Below are positions 55,145 to 64,000 of a stretch of 64,000 bases of DNA, one piece after another (the stretch's first letter is position 1; each line of letters begins with the position of its first letter). The notes beneath the pieces are model-generated. The model did not search any database. It was not told the DNA's origin and saw only the letters and a program-made list of their open reading frames with translations. A program made the position numbers and the translations under genes. The stretch comes from Symsagittifera roscoffensis. Taxonomy: Eukaryota > Xenacoelomorpha > Acoela > Convolutidae. The stretch lies in contig NC_087068.1 in assembly GCF_963678635.1 (NCBI RefSeq), forward strand, positions 55,956,467-56,020,466, given 5' to 3'.

Positions 55145-56117
55145 GAACAAAGAGAGGCAGATAGTCCCGAAATCAAAGATGGTTTTTCCTTCATGGATAA
55201 GAAAACGTATGATAGTCTTCCACTCACGAGATGGCTCGACAAGTCAGGCAAACCGATAGAAGATCACCCCGAATTGCCAAAAGAGCCTCCAGAGAAAAAA
55301 ATCTTGAAAAGAACCCAAGGGATGCCGATAGAGATAATACTCAAGTCGAAAATTGTGAGGGAGACACTCAAGGCGAAAGGCTATGACCTGAACCAAGTAG
55401 AGGCGAGAAGAGCAGTGATAGATAAAGACTTGAGGAGATTACTCGAGAAACTGGCGGATGATAAGCCCGTGATCAAAGAGAAGGGCAAGGAGGAACCAGA
55501 AGTCACGATACTGAGAAGAAAGGAAGCGGATAGTGGCGAGGACTCCAGGAAAGAACAAAATCTGGTGAGAGAGAAGTCGCGCAGTCATTGGTTGATAAAA
55601 TCCCTGAGGACATACTTGAGTGAACTCGGGTTAGGAGGAAAAAGGTGGCATTCAAGGATGAGGCTGAACACCTTGGACTAGGTCAAGAGTCCGGGGAGTG
55701 GCCAACAGCGGAGGAAGATGCTGAAGAAGAAAAATTGTCCGAGGAGAGTGAAGAATGGGATGAAGACTCAGAGAAGAGCAGCGATGACCAAAGTAGAGAA
55801 GATGAGGCACCGCGACATAGAACTACAGACGGATCCCTCCTCAGGAACGTACAACTTGGATCAGCAGGAATTGCGAGGGGGTGAAGAACTTGAGAAAATT
55901 GCAGTATCGAGGAAACCGTTCAGGGAGCTATCGTGCAACTCAAATGTCAGAACAAACCTGGTGCCAGAAGATGACAGAAAGATCGTGAGGAGGATAGTTT
56001 GCGTAAAGCTGAAAGATGACATCCACAGTCCTGGAGAAATGAATGGTCAGATAATGGCTCTAAAAGAACACGTCAAGGCGAGATATAGGCTGTCGGACCT
56101 AATACGGGTCCAAAAGA
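55145..56117 (+). pseudogene. Pol linker between RNase H and integrase
   Basis: Charged region in the RNase H frame after the TAA: 55193-55681 gives KKTYDSLPLTRWLDKSGKPI and then Glu/Lys-rich helical sequence. From 55718 another frame carries a second charged segment. No enzyme motif is visible. A long tether here is unusual compared with compact Ty3/Gypsy pol genes. At least one frame change occurs near 55650. Confidence 0.55.
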
Positions 56118-57320
56118 ATGACAAGTAACCTCTCCAAGTGGATCCGTACGGGGACCAAAGAGAGGGGGGACCTGGAAGAAGACATCTACAAGATCTTGAG
56201 CCAGTTCTACAAAGATAGAAAAAATTTACTCTATCATACAGCTGATGGGGTGGTAGCATGCAAGAGAAAAGACGAGGAGAAGATTTTGCACACGCATAAC
56301 CTCATCATACTGCCACAGTTGTACCAGACGGAAGTGTTATTCAGGTCGCATGATCAAATGGGGCACTAGGGGATAGACAAGGTGCAACAAAGAATATTAC
56401 ATAGGTTTGATTGGCCAGGATTAAGGAAAACTTGCGAGAGATGGGTGAATGCAAGCCTGGCATGTCTATAGATGAAGTTCCCACTCAAGTCCGTTGAAAG
56501 CTCGGAATTTAACGAGGTTGTGCAGATAGACCATCAAAAGATCTGCATGACAGAATCGGGATATAACCAGATACTGGTCATAATAGATAATTTCACAAAG
56601 TTGGCAGAAGCGGTGCCGTGTCAGAAAGCCTCGGCAGAGGAGACTTGTGACCACCTGATAACAAATTGGATATCACGGTATGGTTGTCCCATGACATTTC
56701 AGTCGGACAACGGCAAAGCCTTTGTGGGGGACCTGCCGAAAGAATTGATGAAGAGGTCACACATTGCTCAAGCGCACTCAACGACCTACCATCCCAGACC
56801 AACGGGTTAGTGGAGAGACAGAATAGAACGTTGGTGAACATGCTGAGGGTATACTGCTCAAGATATATGACAGACTGGGATAAATATCTGCCGCAAGTGG
56901 TAGGGGCATACAACAGTACGCAACACTCAACAACAGGAATCAGTCCCTTCATGATCTTGACGAGCAGGGAAAGAGCGATGCCTCTAACATTCTATTACCC
57001 GAAATACGAAAAGGAAAAAGACATCGCCTCAAAAATATGTGAAAGAAGCGGTTAAGAGTCAGCAGGAACTAAACGAGCTCTGCAGGAGGAACACAGCGCA
57101 AGCACAAATGAGACAGCGGAAAAAATACGATGAGAAAACACTGCAAACGAAACCATATGCAGTGGGCCAATACGTCTGGGTCTTCCAGAATGTTATACCT
57201 CCCAAAGGGACAAAGAAACTACTTAAGAAATGGATAGGACCGTTCATGATAACGGAAGTGCACCAGCAAGGACGATTCTACCGCTTGAGTACGGGCGTGC
57301 AGCGCTTTATGAAAACTTGA
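56118..57320 (+). pseudogene. Pol: integrase with HHCC, DDE core and GPF/Y-type module, broken
   Basis: The zinc-binding region spans SHDQMGH (TAG at 56367-56369 directly after) to CERWVNASLACL (TAG at 56469-56471). The core has VVQIDHQKI (first Asp) and TFQSDNGKAFVG (second Asp). After a frame change at about 56806 comes TNGLVERQNRTLV with the catalytic Glu. The C-terminal module GQYVWVFQNV ... KKWIGPFMITEVHQQGRFYRL (57039-57320) is a GPF/Y-like domain. All catalytic residues are present, but across three frame segments. Confidence 0.82.
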
Positions 57321-58059
57321 AACCTCATGTCCCATCCCCAGAAGACTGGTGCGTACCGCATAATATGGAGAGACTGGAGTACCTATATTGGTGGAGCCAG
57401 CTTGCAAGGTGAACGAAAAGGGCACCAGAGAGAAAAATGATGGCAACGAGGACTTGAGCTTGGATGATAATGAAAAGATAGAAGTGGACTCAGAGGCGGA
57501 ATCCTTTGTGGAAGAAGACTGGAACGATCCGGAGCAGCGCGAGGTGAGGAAGTGGACAGAACCAGACTTGCCGATACCAGCGGGAACCAGGAGTGGCAAT
57601 CGCAAACGGTCAGGCATGAGGTACAATATGTACGGAGATGACTTCTTGATTGATAAGATACAGCCTGATAAATTAAGCGAAGAGCTACTGAGTGTGTGCA
57701 AATTGGCAGCCGACGATGAATGGCAAATCATCAACGACAGTGAACACTACCCGCAGGAAGACTACTCCACACCAGAACAAGAGACAGATCTGGAACAGAG
57801 CGAGATAGAAAGGAGGGAAAACACAAATTTGAGGATACTAGAGTGGATGAGTGACGCCAAGAGTAAGAGTGATGAGGAGCAAAGCATCCAGCAAGTCGAC
57901 ATGTCGGCGGAAAAACACGTGAAAACGAAAGATCCCCTCTTCGGTTGGACGGCAACCGACAGGCCGCTCGAAATACCACCATATAGTTTAGACCCAGCAT
58001 CATCGACGGGGACGTCGATAAATATTTTCGTCCGGGGACTTACCCACCCCAAAATTTGA
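57321..58059 (+). CDS. Acidic C-terminal tail of Pol (57388-58059 frame, 223 aa)
   Basis: Follows integrase after a frame change near 57295. It is strongly acidic and low in complexity (EKIEVDSEAESFVEEDWNDPEQ), has an AGTRSGNRKRSG segment like the tails of many Ty3/Gypsy integrases, and ends HPKI. Its TGA (58057-58059) overlaps the ATG of the next ORF as TGATGA, an arrangement suited to termination-reinitiation. Confidence 0.6.
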
Positions 58060-58568
58060 TGATAAAAAAACTCAGAGAAGTGAGAAAAACAAGCGGGCTG
58101 GAACTGGATGAGGAGGAGGATGAGCCTACCATAGGGAGGAATTTCAAAACAAAATTTGAAATTCCAAATGAATATTCAGAGAACATTCTGATTACGGACA
58201 GCGACTTCATTCTGTCAGACAGGACCAGCGCGATCTGTATAACGGCGGACATGAGACAGAGACCGGGGTTGGGAGGAATGGCTGCACTTCCCCCATAAGT
58301 TTCACAAGTTCCGGAGAAGTACTTGTGCTTTCTGGTAACGAGGGTCAATGAAAGGAACACAATAGACCCTGAGCACGTGATGCTGGCACTAACAAGGCTG
58401 CGAGACTTCATGGTCGAAAGAGGAATAATGGAGGTCTCGATGCCGGTCTATGACCCGAACAGGGGCAAGTTGAGCCCAAGGGAACTGTACGCTATCCTAC
58501 ATGTGGTCTTCGCAGAAACGCAAAAAATGGTGCATCTACACAAGAAATACTACTTGAGTATTGCCTGA
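58059..58568 (+). CDS. Macrodomain-like accessory ORF (TARG1/OARD1-type pattern)
   Basis: Starts at the ATG overlapping the pol stop. After an acidic lead (LELDEEEDEPTIG), the sequence reads FILSDRTSAICITADMRQRPGLGGMAAL, then CFLVTRV, VMLALTRLRDFMVERGIMEVSMPVYDP and LYAILHVVF. This succession (cis-element AD-R-x2-G, V-T-K/R strand, long helix, SMP strand, A-I-x2-VF helix) matches macrodomains of the OARD1/TARG1 type that bind or remove ADP-ribose. The usual Lys after V-T is Arg, and the Asp of the GCGLD loop is replaced, so hydrolase activity is doubtful. A TAA at 58296-58298 with local frame disturbance (58285-58315) interrupts this copy. Confidence 0.5.
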
Positions 58569-58959
58569 GTTGGGTACATGGGAATCTCAAGTTAGGTATA
58601 AGGGAGTCTCAAGTTAGGTATACTGGGGCACGAAGCAGGTAAATGGATTTTAACGCAATTGGCATGACAATCAAATTTTAGAGAGTTGACGGTGCTTAAA
58701 CATGAAATGAATCTGCATGCTCTTAAGACTCCAAGTTGAAGTATTTTAGTGAGATGACGAAAGAATAATGTTTTAAACACAATGATGGGGGGTTTAGGTT
58801 AGCAATGAAACAAATTGGTCTAAAAATGGATTTTATTTTCAGATTGATTTGTTAAATTGCATTGACGACCTAGCCGCACTCACTTGAAAGAAAAAGAAGG
58901 TCTTGAACAAAGTTCATGATCAGCAACATTCAAAAGGAGATATTTCTTGAGTTCTCAAC
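58569..58959 (+). promoter_or_regulatory. AT-richer spacer with candidate splice sites before the accessory ORFs
   Basis: Two 21-bp direct repeats (TCTCAAGTTAGGTATA core) occur at about 58580-58622. A CAG|GTAAATGG donor-like site at 58639 and a TTTTATTTTCAG|ATTG acceptor at 58843 would define a 204-bp intron. The acceptor is a near-perfect nematode consensus. It could serve a subgenomic spliced or trans-spliced mRNA for the downstream ORF, by analogy with retroviral env. No coding sequence is seen. Confidence 0.45.
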
Positions 58960-59019
58960 TTGGTTGGTAAGGTAATACTCAAGTTGGTTGGTACGCAAGA
59001 TCATCTAGAAGCCGTAAAA

Positions 59020-62000
59020 ATGGCAGATCGCTCGTGGAAATCCATGCCTGCTGCACTCAAGAGACCTACGATCGATGAACTGTACAGACGCTTGAGGGAT
59101 CTGGACTACACCCAAGTGGATGAGAGGATGGCAGTGATGTCAAACGCCATTCTGCAGTTGGAGGCGCAAGGTGAATGCAGGGAGTCCGCGACAGAAGCTG
59201 TCTTGATGATTGGTTACATAACAGATGGGATATCCAATCAAGAACAGACCAAGTGGTTGTCCTGGATTGTGGATGGAGGGGTGAGATGATTCGATTTGGC
59301 GAGGAATCCTGGCTTAAGCAACAACACTGAGTACGGCGCGGGAGAATTTCCATTGCCGACCCGACCGTCAGCAAGATCCGCAGGCCAGTCCACGAGTAAA
59401 CCACCCTCCATGATACGATCACAACAGACGGAGGAGACATACCCTGACCTCAGTAACCTGAAGAGGGAACTAGAGAGGGTACAGAGGGAGAGGAATAAAG
59501 CGAATCTTGACCGGGATAGCGCGAAACTCGAGAGGGATCAGGCGCGGCGTGACCTTGACATGTCAAAGGCAGAGTACCAGCAAGAGCAAAGGGTACAAGA
59601 GAACGAGACGAACTGCGAGCAGTTGAAGTCAGAACTTAAAAAGATCCAGTGGCGACAACGAGAATTCGACTGGCAAAAGGAAAAGGGGACCAGGACTACG
59701 GAACGAGCAGCTGCAGGCTCAAGGCCGGAGTCACGCATGGAGGTGGATGAGGCTCCTAGGTCAAAGGGACGATTTAACTTAGACCGCGCGGCTCAAGAGC
59801 ACATAAACGAGGGACTGGAAGTGTGGATACCAACCGAGTCAGTGTCCTCCGTGCGTGGATTGGAGACGCAGCCGATACGCCCACTGATGGACGTGGTACT
59901 GCCGGGATATACCCCGAGCTCAACCCCGAGCAGCAGCCAGGTGAGCGGGAGCTCGTCGCGTCTCAAGGAATTAAACGAGAGTCTACAGCTGAGAAACCGT
60001 GAAAGTCCAACTAGAGTGCAGCGACCCCCGACTTGGAGGAAGCAGCCGGTCAGGAATGTGGTGATCGCAAGCTATAAGAAGAATACGGATGGCAGATATC
60101 ACAGGCACAACCGCATGGATTGGAACACGGCGCAAAGGGCGAGAAGGGATTGTTTCCATGACGCGGCTTGGGCTGAATACTATACACTGCCACGAATACC
60201 GGAGGTTGCAGTTAACTTGATTGTAGGGGACAGTCTGTCGCACTGGCAGACTGGAATCTTGAGTTTCTCTGGAGCCGCAACGCCGCAGATGTTGGCATCA
60301 CTCGAGATGCTGGGGATGGCAAGAATGTATACAGTGACTCTAATGATAGGGACCAATGACGTGCCCAGAGGTGAGTCAAGGAAAGTGATGAGGCTACATG
60401 ATAATATGAGCTGCATTCTGGAGGAGTTGCGGATTCAGATGGATCCCGCCATACTCACAATTTGCACCAACCCTTATAACATGAAGGCCGACCAACATGC
60501 GATGGAAATGAACGAGAAAGTGCGGAACCTGAACGAAATAATCAGGCAGATACATCAGAGGAGTGTCCTTCCCGCCAGATTGTTGGACGTAGCAGACCTG
60601 ATAGAGCGATCCTTCCCGGAGGATTAGTCTTCAGATGGAATCCATTTTGACAGACCTAGGGGTGTGGAGTGGTTGAACAATGTTTTCCAGAGGCAAATAA
60701 GTGCGCATGAGGCGGATCTGCTTGAAACGGCCCAGTTCACATTCGGTCCACCACCAACACCCCCTTTCTTTGCCACAAGACCCCTGTCCAGTCGCCTGGG
60801 AGCGAGAGTCGACTCACGAGACAGCTCGAGGAGCAGCCGGACCAGATTACCGGGTTCCACGCCTATAGAAGCCGAGGAAGCAGAGTCAGCGACGCCCCAA
60901 AGTTCAGTGGTATCCTCAGTGGTGGTGGTGGTAGATAGCAAGAGAGTGGAGAGACCAGCGGAGACAAGCCGAACACGATACCTGGAGAAGATAAAGGAGT
61001 TGGACCTGGAGGATCTGGAGTGTAGACAGGAGTTGGCGGAGGCCCTGGGGCTCAAACACGTGTCACACGAGGACTTGAGCCGACACCATTGCGTGGATTG
61101 GTTAAACGCCCACGAAGCGCATTTCTCAAGAGCAAGAATAATGGAGACAGCTGATCTGACTGGGATCCCCGTGAAATCAATCGTGGGGCCGATCAATTAC
61201 AGACCACTCAAGTTGCTGGGGAGTCCAGGACTCATAGTGGAGCCCCCCAAGCACCGAACAAGTATTGCGAGAATCAGATTGGCAACTCCCGCGCAGTTGA
61301 AGGTAGTAGATAAGCTACTGGAACCGAAAGAGATGGAACTACCTGACGCTACCTACGAGGGTTCAAAATTAGCGGACGGCCCAAGATGTGGAAAACCCTG
61401 CGGGAGCGCCCAGCTGGCCAAGACACTGACAGTGTACGATAGAGCGGATCCGGCGGCCGCAAGGGTGATCATCGTGGCGGGCTCGGATTTCGAGGGAACG
61501 TCTCTCAAGTTTTTCTGGCCGGAAACTCTGGTATACTCGCTGCCAGGTGCGGAGTTGAACCAGATGTTGACTCTGGTGCTAGCGATGAAGTCAGAGATGC
61601 CTTGTGAGCCAGAGCTACTGCTATTCGCAGGAATGAACGATCACCTGCATGCGGCTGGACTTCTAGAGCAGTTGAAAGGCGATGCGCCTATGCCAAAGAA
61701 AATCTGGGAGGCCACCCAGACGTTGTTTGCCGCGATGAAGGAGGTGCAGGAAAATGTCAATTCTCGATTCGGACCTAAAACGAAAGTGGTATTTACGACG
61801 TCCCCTGGGTACGCGAGCATGCCTCCTGCTCTGCAGTGTGTGTATGCCATTTTGGTCCTAATAGCCGAAGGGAATGCATGGCGGATTCTGATGGCAGCTC
61901 CCAATCGGGAGCTGGAGCCCACGAACTTGAGACTTCGGAAGTCGGAACTGGCAGCGGCATGGGCGGACGTGTCCCACGCATTAAGGGGATTCTATGAATT

Positions 62001-62130
62001 GGCAGACATCTTCATTGTGTTTTATGAGGTCCTCTTACTTGAGATCTCGAATCTCGTTCGGCAACTGAAGTTCAGTCTGGAAATAGGGGATGACCACCCA
62101 ATAATAGGTCACCTGACAGCCAGCCTATAG
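59020..62130 (+). pseudogene. Accessory ORF 1: coiled coil, SGNH-hydrolase domain and second SGNH-like domain; two in-frame stops
   Basis: One frame of 1037 codons from ATG 59020 (MADRSWKSMP) to TAG 62128, interrupted by TGA 59287-59289 and TAG 60625-60627. Charged coiled coil at about 59440-59680 (DLSNLKRELERVQRERNKAN). SGNH domain one has block I IVGDSLS (Ser at 60232), a block II Gly in LSFSGAA, block III IGTND (Asn at 60355) and block V D-x-x-H (Asp 60634, His 60643). Block V lies just after the TAG, so truncation would remove the catalytic His. A Ser/Thr/Arg-rich linker follows. Then a second related domain has IVAGSDFEG and FAGMND but no clear catalytic Ser or His. The family is a lipase/esterase fold; the substrate is unknown. 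Confidence 0.65.
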
Positions 62131-62139
62131 TTCCGAGGT

Positions 62140-63453
62140 ATGGACGTGACCATCACGAGCTCCACCAGCAATTCGATGGGACCAAATAACGAAAGAAAGA
62201 ACGTGGCTGCGGCCGAAAAACAACTGGAAGCGATGGTATATCGACGACGCAAGAGAGAGGCAGGTAGCCGTTTCTAATCCCAAGGCTAGAGAATGCTACG
62301 GAGAAAACGAGGGAGAGTGCCCCATCTCCCGTGAGGCAGATCTGGGAATTTCTTGAGGGACATTTGGAGATAGCCGAGAGTAGGGAGATGAGGGCAGCAA
62401 ACGAGGTCACCATTGGAGGATTCTCGAGGGAACATGCAAAAGGTGAGCTGAGGACGAGGAGAGATCACGAGATACTGGAATTCTTGAATCCTTTTGGGAG
62501 AAGAGATATATGGCTGGAGTGTTTTGTGCAAAAGAGACCATTTTCGGGGCCTTTGTGCAAGAACTCTTGAACATGCCCATAAGCCTCTTGTTAGCCCTAT
62601 ACTTAGTTTACCCGAGATACCTGTTTAACATGGGACCAGCGTATATGTTCAGCCGGGGAGTAGAGACACTTCGAATTGACGGGTATTTGACACTGGTGCT
62701 CCTGGTGCCGGACTGAAGACGTTGCTAGTGGAGTATCTTCTGATGCAAAACCGACACATGACCGGCGAGGAGAAGAATCCAAAGACGAGAGATGAATGGA
62801 GGGAGGCGAATGGTGGTATCCCTCTGCTGACCGATTCATGTCTGGAAATGAGATCTGACCCAGTGGGAATGATCAGGGGACTAGAGGAGGTCGTGACTTG
62901 CATTTACGAACCAGCGGTTACGTATGCCTTACCGGATCCTCTAGTGGCGGCATACAGCAATTCAGTGGTAAACGTGAGCCTAATAAGCGTGTTGGATAGG
63001 ACGGCGTTGAACTGGTGTCGACAAGAGGTGCTGAGGGCACGAATGAGTAATACAATGCTCTTTGGGAAGGGGAAAGATTCCGAGTTGGTAGTGCTCAACT
63101 TCCGGGGGCAACCGCAATGTAGGATGGGGCGAAAGCGTGAAGGCCCCATTGAGACTTATCCCAAGTTCTGGAATCTGAATCCCCTGACGGCGGACGAACA
63201 AGAAATCCGGAGAATCCTCGCGTGGAAAATGAGCTTCGAGTTGGTGAAGAGGGAGCTAGAGGCGACACTAGAGAAAAAAATCCTGCCCGCCACCGTTCCT
63301 GAGTTCCCAACAGTCAGGAGAATGACCCTGGGGATGAATAGCCCCCTGGTGGTCCCATCCCTGTTCGCCAGAGCCACGGTAGAAAAGCAGCAAAGGGAGT
63401 TCACCGATGGCTGGGACCCCCTGTTCATTGGATATACAGCAGCTTACTTGTGA
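62140..63453 (+). pseudogene. Accessory ORF 2: uncharacterised protein, frame-shifted
   Basis: ATG 62140 lies ten bases after the previous stop (MDVTITSSTSNSMGPNNERK). Reading then steps through three frames: 62331-62570 (helical, RRDHEILEFLNPFGRRD), 62510-62716 (FVQELLNMPISLLLALYLVYPRYLF, hydrophobic) and 62722-63453 (243 residues, YLLMQNRHMTGEEKNPKTRDEW). Overlaps and the continuity of composition suggest one protein of about 430 residues broken by two or three indels. No family is recognised. The hydrophobic middle could be a membrane or buried helix. Confidence 0.5.
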
Positions 63454-63490
63454 TATCTAGATAAACTTGTGGACGACTCAAGCGAAAAAA

Positions 63491-64000
63491 ATGAGAGGCT
63501 CAATGCCTCCAAAATTCAAGGTTCGGGACATCTTGAGATCGCACGATCAAGCGAAATTGGAAAACATGTTACCGATATGGGATGATGGTAGGATGATCGT
63601 AGAAGAAGGGCGCATCGCACTGAAAGACGAGATGAAGTTTGCCACAAGAAAGTACCGGGCGCCTTACGGATTAGAGCAAGTGGAAATGAAACAAGAAGAG
63701 AAAGAGCTGGATGCGGCAGGCTTGTTATATTTGGCTCTGACAGAATACAAGAAGCAAGACCCAGCGACATCCTCATCCCTATTGGTAGGCGCCCCTGGGG
63801 TCAAGAGAAGTGGCCCCATAGAAGACCGATTTAGAGAGATACTTGAGAGAAGGCGAGCCGAGTCAGAAGCGGAAAGCATGGATGAAACTATCAGTGAAAC
63901 AGGAGAGCAAATGGAAGTGGGGAATACGCCTGAGCCGAAACCAGCTGAGGAGGATTTCAACGCCCAGGAACTACTTCAGGACCTGAGCGGAGATGATTGG
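63491..64000 (+). CDS. Accessory ORF 3: uncharacterised acidic protein, open at window end
   Basis: ATG 63491 opens a frame with no stop before the window ends (170 codons seen). It starts MRGSMPPKFKVRDILRSHDQ, has a helical charged middle (MKQEEKELDAAGLLYLALTEY), and then an acidic Ser/Glu/Pro-rich part (SEAESMDETISETGEQMEVG). No enzyme motif. Intact as far as visible. It continues the same-strand accessory series 37 bp after ORF 2. Confidence 0.55.
   Translation, partial: MRGSMPPKFKVRDILRSHDQAKLENMLPIWDDGRMIVEEGRIALKDEMKFATRKYRAPYGLEQVEMKQEEKELDAAGLLYLALTEYKKQDPATSSSLLVGAPGVKRSGPIEDRFREILERRRAESEAESMDETISETGEQMEVGNTPEPKPAEEDFNAQELLQDLSGDDW

Larger units (their letters stand above)
45688..64000 (+). 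mobile_element. Very large Ty3/Gypsy-like LTR retroelement with post-pol accessory genes (open at right edge)
   Basis: Gag with zinc knuckles, aspartic protease, RT, RNase H and integrase follow in Ty3/Gypsy order from 47.9 to 58.06 kb. They continue on the same strand, with the same base composition, into at least three accessory ORFs to the window end. The unit is therefore longer than 16 kb without its 3' LTR. Multiple stops and frame changes mean this copy is not fully functional. Linking the accessory region to the element is inference from strand, spacing (a stop/start overlap at 58057-58061) and composition. Confidence 0.7.

Overview
The window looks like a nematode chromosome, most likely Caenorhabditis or a close relative. 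Host DNA is AT-rich, and introns follow the GTAAGT...TTTTCAG style. All transposon families seen here occur in that group. Host coding content is low: one gene fills the left third, and the rest is nested or adjacent mobile DNA.

Region 1 (1-19.2 kb) holds diverged repeats, then a seven-exon trypsin-like serine protease gene on the minus strand (exons between 19145 and 4947). Its large introns have collected mobile DNA: a fossil Maverick/Polinton fragment (8.8-9.9 kb), a decayed reverse transcriptase (10.2-11.9 kb), degenerate repeats and MITE-like inverted repeats.

Region 2 (20.4-43.7 kb) is a nested insertion. An old, decayed Ty3/Gypsy-type LTR element (LTRs 20444-20592 and 43601-43749) is split between RNase H and integrase by a 17.6 kb Maverick/Polinton (23286-40853). 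The Maverick has ~275-280 bp terminal inverted repeats and a perfect 6-bp target duplication, GTCGGT. It carries the Polinton core: adenain-like protease, major capsid protein, basic core/minor protein, penton-like minor capsid protein, integrase, packaging ATPase and protein-primed family-B DNA polymerase. It also carries several small conserved or orphan ORFs. It is recent but damaged: single stops lie in the capsid and basic-protein genes, the polymerase N-terminal part is broken, one gene lacks an ATG, and a frame change joins a membrane protein to the ATPase.

Region 3 (43.75-45.2 kb) has noncoding DNA and a decayed Penelope-like fragment (RT end plus GIY-YIG).

Region 4 (45.7-64.0 kb) has higher GC and appears to be one very large Ty3/Gypsy-like element that runs off the right edge. 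It consists of a leader with a 1.2 kb minisatellite, a gag region carrying two separate tandem duplications, and pol (protease, RT, RNase H, linker, integrase). After pol comes a ~6 kb accessory module on the same strand: a macrodomain-like ORF, a long ORF with coiled coil and two SGNH-hydrolase-like domains, and two further uncharacterised ORFs. This module is the most unusual content of the window.
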